NCBI GenBank assembly: GCA_964403795.1
Contig: CAYOHP010000110.1
Coordinates: 1 to 20,539, forward strand
DNA: 20,539 bases
Direction: 5' to 3'
Origin: CAYOHP01 sp964403795 [NCBI: uncultured bacterium]
GTDB lineage: Bacteria; Muiribacteriota; UBA6191; CAZXTJ01
Shown piece by piece: positions 14,754-20,539 of the stretch. Made by a program: the position numbers and the translations under genes. The notes under the pieces are model-generated. The model had not been told where the DNA came from, did no database searches, and saw nothing but the letters and a program-made list of their open reading frames with translations. Every line of letters starts with the position of its first letter. Positions within the stretch are counted from its first letter, which is position 1.

Positions 14754-14815
14754 ACGGTAGCACGCAGTCCGAGGCCCCTCGTCGACCGGAACCCGGACCG
14801 CCCGCGGGCTACACT
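14754..14815. promoter_or_regulatory. Divergent -10 boxes between the YbjN-like and TPR genes
   Basis: On the minus strand GTGCTACCGT gives TACCGT at 14754-14759, 9 nt before the ATG at 14744. On the plus strand GGGCTACACT gives TACACT at 14810-14815, 18 nt before the ATG at 14834. Both fit the GCTAnnnT pattern and predict very short leaders. A GTCGAC palindrome (14781-14786) lies between them. No consensus -35 boxes are visible. Confidence 0.4.
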
Positions 14816-14833
14816 CCCAAGCGAGGCTCTCCC

Positions 14834-15658
14834 ATGCGGATCCACCTTGCCGCCCGTCCCCGGCTCCTGACCTCGGCAACCTCCGCGACCTTCGCGACCT
14901 TCGCCCTGCTCGTCGCCGCATCCCCGCTCCTCGCCGACCAGGGGGGCGCCGCCTTCTTCGAGGGCCAGCTGCACTTCGACGAGGGCCGGATCCGGGAAGC
15001 CGGCGGGGCCTTCGCCAGGGCTGGGAACCTGGGCTACGACCCGATCCCGGTCAACTTCTGGATGGGGCGCTGCTACCTCCTGACCGGTAGTCCGGGACGG
15101 GCAGCCAAACATCTCCAGAGGGCCCTCGACGGAGGCATGCAGGACGCAACCCTGCATGCCGGTCTGGCCCGCGCCCTGATCGAGACCGGGAAGGCAGCCG
15201 AGGCCCTCCCGCACCTGGCCCGGGCCGAAACCCTCGAGAAGGGACGCACCGACGTGGCCCTGATGCGGGGAAGGCTGGCCACCGAGGCCCACGACTACGA
15301 GGCCGCCTACCTTGCCCTCCGGAACGCGGTCCACGACTTCCCGGACGAGGTGAAGGACCTCGCGCGCGCCATGCCGATGGTCCATGAGAAAGCCCTCGTC
15401 GAACTCGCCGACCTCCGCATGGTGGCGCTCGAGGCCGAGGCCGCCGCCGAGGCCGCTGCCCCCCCCGCGGCCCCGGTCGTGGAGCCTCCAGAGGATCCCG
15501 GTTCGATCTCCAAGGGCCTCACCTCACCCCCGATCGCGGCAGGCACCCCCGGGTCCTCCTGGGCCAGCACCCCCAAGGCCAGCAGCAAGGCAGGCAAGTC
15601 CACCTACATCATCAAGCGCCGCAACTGGGGCGGCACCCAGGTCGGTTCCGGGAGCTAG
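14834..15658 (+). CDS. Exported TPR-repeat protein (274 aa)
   Basis: A signal peptide (cleavage near Ala34) is followed by about four tetratricopeptide-like helix pairs (residues 38-165). Examples are AFFEGQLHFDEGRIREAGGAF, split by the usual turn, VNFWMGRCYLLTGSPGRAAKHL and HAGLARALIETGKAAEALPHL. TPR domains hold protein partners, here in the periplasm. The C-terminal 75 residues are low-complexity, Ala/Glu/Pro and then Ser/Lys-rich, ending KRRNWGGTQVGSGS. The ATG has GAGG 8 nt upstream. A perfect 9-bp tandem duplication lies inside the signal-peptide coding region. It converges with the kinase gene 22 bp away and could serve the same envelope pathway, but nothing proves it. Confidence 0.87.
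   Translation: MRIHLAARPRLLTSATSATFATFALLVAASPLLADQGGAAFFEGQLHFDEGRIREAGGAFARAGNLGYDPIPVNFWMGRCYLLTGSPGRAAKHLQRALDGGMQDATLHAGLARALIETGKAAEALPHLARAETLEKGRTDVALMRGRLATEAHDYEAAYLALRNAVHDFPDEVKDLARAMPMVHEKALVELADLRMVALEAEAAAEAAAPPAAPVVEPPEDPGSISKGLTSPPIAAGTPGSSWASTPKASSKAGKSTYIIKRRNWGGTQVGSGS
14884..14901 (+). repeat. Tandem 9-bp repeat in a signal-peptide coding region
   Basis: CGCGACCTT occurs twice in direct tandem and encodes repeated Ala-Thr-Phe steps in the hydrophobic core of the TPR protein's signal peptide. Slippage would change the core by three residues without shifting the frame. Confidence 0.7.
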
Positions 15659-15680
15659 GCCCAAGGCCATCCGGAGGGAT

Positions 15681-18116
15681 TCACTCCTCCTCGTCCTGCT
15701 GGCCGGGAGGGACCTGGACGTGGCCCCGGTCCAACGACACCCGGTAGTGGCGGATCTCCCCCGAGGCGCTCCGCATCCGGATCCTGGTCTTCCCCGGATA
15801 GAGCCCGAAGAGGAGCGAGCGCTCGGGGCGCAGCACCAGCCGCACCCCCGGGGGACCCTCGACCGAGACCGGGACGTAGTCCAGGATCTGGTACCGCAGG
15901 AGGAACTCGTCCGCCGAGGCGGTGAAGAACCCGGGGGGCGTACGCAGAGCCTCGAGGGCCGCCTCCACCGCCACCGCCTCGGCGGGGTCGCGGGTGGATC
16001 CGTAGCGGTCCATGAGGCTCCGGATCGAGGCACGATCGTCGACCAGACCGAGCAGTACGGTGGCGAACCGACCCTCGGCTCCGGGTCGCGCCGCCCGCTC
16101 GACCAGGGCCTTCCGGGAAGGCCCGTGATCCAGCGCCTTGCCCGCCGTCCGGACGAGATCGGCCACCAGCCCCGCACCCGGGAGCTCCGAAACCGCCGGT
16201 CGGGCTCCTGCGCCGGCGCCGCCCTCCGGTATCTGCCACCCCGGCACCCGGAAGGGGAAGCCTGACCATCCCTTGGGCCGGAGGAAACCCTCGACCACCT
16301 GGCGGAAGGCGTCGTAGACGGCTGCCCGATCCCCGGGCGGATCCGCCTCCCAGCGCTCGAGCAGCCGGAGTGCCGCAGCCGGGAACCGCACCCCCCGGGT
16401 GATCTCCAGATCCGGGACCCCGGCAGCCCGTCGCTTCATGGTCCGGGGGCTGTCCGGGCCCGCCGCCAGGTGCAGGAGCTGCCAGGCGATCGCAGGGGGG
16501 ATCGGACTCTTGTCCCACCGGATCATGCGACAGAGGTTGGAGGTCCCGTTCCCGCCACTGCGCAGGATCGCGATCAGGGAGGACCACCAGCGGTCCGGGG
16601 GCGAGGCCAGGATGCCCGAGTGGCGCAGCAGCATGGGATCCGCTTCGTCCCGGAACACATGGCCGGGATCGACCGCGGCCAGGACCTCGTCGAGACCCGC
16701 CCGGTGGTCGGGGTCCTCCTCGCCACCCAGGAAGCCCGCCAGCAGTTCCGGGTAGTCCGGGCGGGCCGGAGCCCGGTCCAGGCGGTACTCGGGAAGCGAT
16801 CGTTCGACCGGCACACCCCCCGCGTCCAGGACCAGCGAGCCGCGGGTCTCCGGCTCCAGACCCGCCATCCAGGCCAGGGCCCTGCCCTCCCCGAGGTCAT
16901 AGACCGGCACCGGGTGCCGGGCATCTCCGAGACGAGCGAACGCCAGGAAGGGATCGCGTTCCGGGATCCCCTCGAGTTCCACCACCAGGTTGCGCAGATC
17001 CCGCAGCTCCCGCACGACCCTCATCCCGCCCACCGGAGCCGGCGTCGGGGGAAGCCCTGCGACCTCTCCCGGGACCCCTCCCAGCTTGCGCACCGCCAGG
17101 CCGACCAGGAGCAGGCCGACCCCCACCCCGACCCACCGCATCCAGACAGGCACCAGCGGCGCCGGCGGGAAGCTGCTTGGCGAGTCGATCCGGGTCCCGG
17201 CCAGCGTCCCCATGCTTTCCGAGGCATCCCCCGCCCCGGGGACGCCCGAGGTCGGGAGTTCCTGGGTCGAGGACCCGGGGCCGGACGGGCCGCCTTCCCC
17301 CCCCAGACCGGAGAGGATCTCGCCGAGGCGCGAGGGCCGCCCCTTCCTCGGTCCCAGGCAGCGCTCCAGGACCCGTCGCTCCTCGGCAGGGATCTCCCCC
17401 CTGGCCGGCTTCAGCACCGGGAGCTGGAAGCGCTGCTTCTCCCCGATCAGGCGGATCAGGTCGGAGGTCTCGAAGGGGCGGGAGGCCGTGAGCAGCTCCC
17501 ACCACGTCATGGCCCAGGCGTACCAATCCACGCTGGCGTCCCAGCCGGAGCCGGTGAACATCTCGGGCGCCAGGTAGACCGGCGTCCCGAGCACCATGCC
17601 GGTCCGGGTGAGCTGGGTCATGTCGGGGCTCTGGGCGAGCCCGAGGTCCATCAGCACGATCCGGCCGGACCGCTCCAGCATGATGTTCCCGGGCTTGATG
17701 TCCCGGTGGAGGACCTTCTGGTCGTGGAGCGCACCCAGGGCGTGGGCCACCTGCAGCATGGCGCTGCGGGCCTGGGCAGGCTCGAAGGCGCCGTTGACGT
17801 AGAGCAGGCGGTCGAGCGACTGGCCGTCGATCAGCTCGAGCGCGAGCCACAGGTCGTTGCCCTCCGTCCCGCTCTCGAGCAGTCCGAGCAGGTTGGGGTG
17901 TTTGACCCGGGCCATGACCTTGGCTTCCCGCAGGAAGCGGGCCTGGGCCTTCTCGTCGGCCTTGTCGCCCCGGAGCAGCTTCAAGGCCACCTTGCGACCC
18001 AGGCTGGCCTGCTCGGCGAGCCAGACCTCGCCCATGCCGCCGCGCCCGAGCAGCTTCAGGATCCGGAATCCCGGGATCCGACGCTCGGTACCCGCCCCGC
18101 CCTCGCTCAACCGCAC
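15681..18116 (-). CDS. Transmembrane Hanks-type Ser/Thr protein kinase (811 aa)
   Basis: The N-terminal kinase domain (about 16-275) has every key element: Gly-loop LGRGGMGEV (23-31), catalytic Lys46 in VALKLL, HRDIKPGN (137-144, Asp139), metal-binding DLG (157-159, in place of DFG) and GTPVYLAPE (177-185). It is followed by a Gly/Ser/Pro-rich juxtamembrane linker, one membrane helix (about 323-343) and a 470-residue outer part of unknown fold, whose end (VSVEGPPGVRLVLRPERS) has a beta-rich look. The kinase should phosphorylate cytoplasmic partners in response to an outside cue. GTG at 18116 has GGAGG only 2 nt away. An in-frame TTG at 18110 has the same GGAGG at 5 nt and may be the true start. 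It is divergent from the peptidase-like gene at 18359. Confidence 0.95.
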   Translation of the reverse strand: MRLSEGGAGTERRIPGFRILKLLGRGGMGEVWLAEQASLGRKVALKLLRGDKADEKAQARFLREAKVMARVKHPNLLGLLESGTEGNDLWLALELIDGQSLDRLLYVNGAFEPAQARSAMLQVAHALGALHDQKVLHRDIKPGNIMLERSGRIVLMDLGLAQSPDMTQLTRTGMVLGTPVYLAPEMFTGSGWDASVDWYAWAMTWWELLTASRPFETSDLIRLIGEKQRFQLPVLKPARGEIPAEERRVLERCLGPRKGRPSRLGEILSGLGGEGGPSGPGSSTQELPTSGVPGAGDASESMGTLAGTRIDSPSSFPPAPLVPVWMRWVGVGVGLLLVGLAVRKLGGVPGEVAGLPPTPAPVGGMRVVRELRDLRNLVVELEGIPERDPFLAFARLGDARHPVPVYDLGEGRALAWMAGLEPETRGSLVLDAGGVPVERSLPEYRLDRAPARPDYPELLAGFLGGEEDPDHRAGLDEVLAAVDPGHVFRDEADPMLLRHSGILASPPDRWWSSLIAILRSGGNGTSNLCRMIRWDKSPIPPAIAWQLLHLAAGPDSPRTMKRRAAGVPDLEITRGVRFPAAALRLLERWEADPPGDRAAVYDAFRQVVEGFLRPKGWSGFPFRVPGWQIPEGGAGAGARPAVSELPGAGLVADLVRTAGKALDHGPSRKALVERAARPGAEGRFATVLLGLVDDRASIRSLMDRYGSTRDPAEAVAVEAALEALRTPPGFFTASADEFLLRYQILDYVPVSVEGPPGVRLVLRPERSLLFGLYPGKTRIRMRSASGEIRHYRVSLDRGHVQVPPGQQDEEE

Positions 18117-18358
18117 CTCCTCCCGGTCCGGCCCCCCGACCGGTTACCCCGGGGTCGCAATCCCGCAGCCACCGACTGCGCAGCGCCCCGAACAGTACCC
18201 CCGCCTCCTCCGCTCCCCGAGGCCATGGCCCGGGTGACCGGACGCGCCCTGTCCGCCCGGACGGACGGCCACGGCCTCCGATCCGACGACCAGAAACGGC
18301 TCCAGATGCCGATCTCCGATCAGGCACAGGCCTTGCGAGGTCCGGACCCGGAGGAACG
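18117..18358. other. Divergent intergenic region between kinase and peptidase-like genes
   Basis: These 242 bp hold no gene I can support. They contain the start signals of both neighbours (GGAGG near each start), a GTCCG-CC-CGGAC palindrome (18251-18262) that could be an operator, and a possible minus-strand -10 TACTGT (18192-18197). A 45-codon plus-strand frame from 18225 ends in an ATGA overlap with the next gene, but it has no proper ribosome site. Confidence 0.4.
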
Positions 18359-19462
18359 ATGATCGCTCGCACCCTGGTCGCTCTCTGCCTCGCCGGGACG
18401 GTCCCCGCCATCTCCCTCGGACAGATCCTGGGACAGGACGAGGACCCGGCGACGCCGCCGGTCAGCACCACGCCGGCCACGGTCGCCAGCGGGACCGCCG
18501 CGGTCCCCAACCTCAAGGTCTGGCAGGTCCCAGGGTTCGACCCGGTCCGGGACGTCCCCTCGATGGACAACTGGATGGGCGTGGTGGATCCCGAGGGCGG
18601 CGGCAACTGCTACGCCATCAGCGTCCTCACCATGCAGTTCTTCCTGAAGTGCAGCTTCACCTCCGAGCCCGGCCTCCCCTTCGAGCGCTGGGCCGACGCC
18701 GGCGACCCGAGCGCACCCCTGGCCATGGACGAGCGGGGCCTGGCGATCGTCCCCTGGTTCCTGGCCCGCAGCCGCCAGGACGCCGCCGCCAAGGGCAAGC
18801 TCAGGATCGGCGGCTTCGCCGGGCTCCGCGAGTTCACCGCCGAGGGCACCCCCACCGAGAAGCGCTTCCGGGAGTGGGCCGAGGCGATCCAATTCGCCAT
18901 GCAGATCCCTGGCGAGGGCGCCCGCTACATCGGCAGCATCGTCAAGGCCAACCTGGGCTTCGTCCCGCTCCTCCCGCTGGGCAAGGACGACGTCAACAAG
19001 GACGGCTTCCACATCGTGCGCGACCGGGTCGCCCAGGGACGCCCGGTGCCGATCAGCCTCACGCCCTCCTCGCCGAATCCGGCAGGCCACGTGGTGGTCG
19101 TCTACCGGGTGGTTGAGTCCGACACCGAGGTCCGCTTCACCGCCTACGACTGCAACCGCCCGCCCCGGGGCAGCGAGCCCCGCCCGCTGATCGTCTCCTT
19201 CGCCAAGCGCGACGGCTGGAAGATCCGCTGCTTCGAGGAAGGCTCCGAGGACCGCTCCCTCTACGGCGACTTCGGGCTGCTCACCGTGCCCGATCCCGAC
19301 ACCAGGGGCCAGCGCAACCGGATGCGCCGCATCCTCACCGACCTCGACGAATACCAGGAGCGCAACGAGCACTTCGGCGACATCATCGGCCAGGACCGCT
19401 CGCTGCTCACCCGGGTCAAGGGCGCAGGAGGCTTCGTCCTCGAGGTCCTGAACCCCTTCTAG
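18359..19462 (+). CDS. Secreted protein with a papain/C39-like Cys-His-Asp pattern
   Basis: The 367-residue protein starts with a signal peptide (about residues 1-21), then a Thr/Pro/Ala-rich spacer. The core has GGGNCYAISVLTMQFF, with Cys84 at the start of a helix as in papain-fold and C39-like cysteine peptidases. It then has NPAGHVVVVYRV with His244 at a strand, and FTAYDCNRP with Asp264 and Asn266 as the third catalytic member. Order, spacing and context fit a papain-like catalytic triad, but I know of no exact family, and a non-peptidase transglutaminase-like or inactive member is possible. The ATG has GGAGG 4 nt upstream. It is divergent from the membrane kinase, so shared control is plausible. 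Confidence 0.87.
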   Translation: MIARTLVALCLAGTVPAISLGQILGQDEDPATPPVSTTPATVASGTAAVPNLKVWQVPGFDPVRDVPSMDNWMGVVDPEGGGNCYAISVLTMQFFLKCSFTSEPGLPFERWADAGDPSAPLAMDERGLAIVPWFLARSRQDAAAKGKLRIGGFAGLREFTAEGTPTEKRFREWAEAIQFAMQIPGEGARYIGSIVKANLGFVPLLPLGKDDVNKDGFHIVRDRVAQGRPVPISLTPSSPNPAGHVVVVYRVVESDTEVRFTAYDCNRPPRGSEPRPLIVSFAKRDGWKIRCFEEGSEDRSLYGDFGLLTVPDPDTRGQRNRMRRILTDLDEYQERNEHFGDIIGQDRSLLTRVKGAGGFVLEVLNPF

Positions 19463-19543
19463 TCCAGGGGGAAGGCCGGGAGCCGCGCCCCCGGGATCCT
19501 CCTCGGGACCCCGCAGGGGAACCCGGCTCGACGGGCCGCGTCC

Positions 19544-20539
19544 TCAGCCGGTACGCGCTTCCCCGGGATCGATCCCGAACATCTCCATGTTCCGGTACAG
19601 GGTGGTGCGGGGCACCCCGAGATCGCGGGCGGTGGCGCTGATCGAACCCTTGCACCGGTCGAGCGCCTCCAGGATCGACTCCCGGTCGAGCGCCTCCCGG
19701 TTCTTGCCGTACTGGCGCATGTCGATGCCCAGGGTCTCGATCTTGCGATGCAGGGTCTTGCGCTGGATGCCCAGGGCGCGGGCAGCGGCGCTGATGTTCC
19801 CCTTCGAGGCCGCCAGCGAATCGAGGATCATGCGGTGCTCGACCTCGCCCAGCGCGTCGCGCATTCCCCGGTCCTCGGAGAGCGTCCCGGTCGAGGGCGT
19901 GGGCCCGGGTCCGGTGGCCGGACCGGGCCGGGCGCCGCCGCCGGCGGAGGCGGGGATCACGCCGGACAGGGCGCCCTTCTTGATGTCGAAGGGCAATGCG
20001 AAGAGCGGGATCCGGTCGCCCCGGGTGAGCACCATGGCCCGCTCCACCACGTTGCGCAGCTCCCGGATGTTCCCCGGCCAGTCGTAGGCGGCCAGGGCGG
20101 CGAGCGCGTCGTCCTCCATCCCGTCGACCGACTTGCCCATCTTGTCGTTCAGTTGGTCCACGAAGAAGTCGACGAGCTGGGCGATGTCCTCCTTGCGCTC
20201 CTTCAGGGGAGGCAGGAAGAGGGTGAACACGTTCAGCCGGTAGAAGAGGTCCTCCCGGAACCGACCCTGGGTCACGGCCTGGCGGAGGTCGACGTGGGTG
20301 GCGGTGATCACCCGCACGTCGAGCGGGATGGTCCGGTTGCCGCCGACCCGCTGGATCTCGCGCTGTTCGAGAACCCGGAGCAGCTTGACCTGGACCTCCT
20401 GCGAGAGGTCCCCGATCTCGTCGAGGAAGACCGTCCCCCCGTCGGCGAGTTCCAGCTTCCCGATGCGCTGGGCGATGGCCCCGGTGAAGGCGCCTTTCTC
20501 GTGGCCGAAGAGCTCGCTCTCGATGATCTCGGGCGAGAG
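19544..20539 (-). CDS. Sigma-54-dependent transcription activator, partial, with two Fis-type HTH units
   Basis: The gene runs off the window, so its N-terminus, any sensor domain and Walker A are missing. The visible 331 residues start within the AAA+ domain at [15 protein letters not shown], the loop that contacts sigma-54. They continue with Walker [13 protein letters not shown], the arginine-finger region [11 protein letters not shown] and [16 protein letters not shown] Gly/Pro-rich linker (about 191-220 of the fragment) leads to two successive Fis-type helix-turn-helix units: [20 protein letters not shown] (246-265) and [20 protein letters not shown] (297-316). Members of the family normally have one. 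The protein would remodel the sigma-54 RNA polymerase at -24/-12 promoters. Its targets are not evident here. Confidence 0.95.
   Translation of the reverse strand, partial: LSPEIIESELFGHEKGAFTGAIAQRIGKLELADGGTVFLDEIGDLSQEVQVKLLRVLEQREIQRVGGNRTIPLDVRVITATHVDLRQAVTQGRFREDLFYRLNVFTLFLPPLKERKEDIAQLVDFFVDQLNDKMGKSVDGMEDDALAALAAYDWPGNIRELRNVVERAMVLTRGDRIPLFALPFDIKKGALSGVIPASAGGGARPGPATGPGPTPSTGTLSEDRGMRDALGEVEHRMILDSLAASKGNISAAARALGIQRKTLHRKIETLGIDMRQYGKNREALDRESILEALDRCKGSISATARDLGVPRTTLYRNMEMFGIDPGEARTG

Noticed and set aside
16470-18362. A 630-codon plus-strand open frame
   Set aside because: It is antisense to the Ser/Thr kinase, whose motifs are complete. Its last 45 codons (from ATG 18225) lie in the intergenic region and overlap the next start as ATGA, but GAGG is only 2 nt from that ATG and the product has no recognisable feature.
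18320-19372. A 350-codon minus-strand open frame opposite the peptidase-like gene
   Set aside because: The plus-strand frame has a signal peptide, a strong Shine-Dalgarno and catalytic-type motifs. The antisense product is repetitive Gly/Asp/Val text.
19463-19543. Terminator between the peptidase-like gene and the sigma-54 activator
   Set aside because: Only 4-bp GC stems (such as CCCC-GCA-GGGG) are found in this convergent gap, with no T-run on either strand.

Overview
This is a GC-rich bacterial window (roughly two-thirds G+C by eye, strong G/C preference at third codon positions). It carries an initiator tRNA, a complete Rnf electron-transport operon, and a run of envelope, secreted and signalling genes, most of unknown function. 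No insertion sequences, phage genes, CRISPR arrays or rRNA were seen. The mix of an Rnf operon, a Hanks-type kinase with a large extracytoplasmic part, many short secreted proteins of unknown function and a sigma-54 activator suits a Planctomycetota-like or other environmental high-GC Gram-negative lineage. That placement is an inference, because no marker gene here fixes the phylum.

Positions 1-6593 are all on the minus strand. Reading in the direction of transcription, the order is rnfC, rnfD, rnfG, rnfE, rnfA, rnfB, then a short membrane HAMP protein, a possible 73-residue membrane peptide and tRNA-fMet. The rnf genes are packed 2 to 63 bp apart, and rnfG, rnfE and rnfA start within 3 bp of the preceding stop codon. 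The C-D-G-E-A-B order is the one known from acetogens and other anaerobes, not the enterobacterial A-B-C-D-G-E order. The complex would couple electron transfer between ferredoxin and NAD to ion movement across the membrane. A 40-nt composite hairpin lies in the leader between a candidate -10 box and rnfC.

Positions 6860-11637 are on the plus strand. They encode a beta-propeller-like lipoprotein, a 556-residue protein with two central membrane helices, and a two-gene unit of exported proteins behind a clear sigma-70-type promoter (TTGACG-16 bp-TATTAT). Positions 11681-13020 (minus) hold a lipoprotein and a charged bipolar protein in one operon. Positions 13103-15658 hold a coiled-coil protein, a YbjN-like exported protein (minus) and a TPR exported protein. 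Positions 15681-18116 (minus) encode a membrane Ser/Thr kinase, divergent from a secreted protein with a papain/C39-like Cys-His-Asp pattern (18359-19462). The window ends inside a sigma-54 activator (19544-20539, minus) that has two tandem Fis-type helix-turn-helix units.

Genes are arranged in alternating convergent and divergent pairs from 11 kb onward. Several monocistronic genes have a -10-like GCTAnnnT box only 6 to 20 nt before the start codon and weak or no Shine-Dalgarno sequence, whereas genes inside operons have strong ones. No proven new system is visible. The best candidates for a second look are the rnf leader structure with the HAMP-only partner, the kinase/peptidase pair, the tandem-HTH regulator and the unknown exported pair behind the strong promoter.
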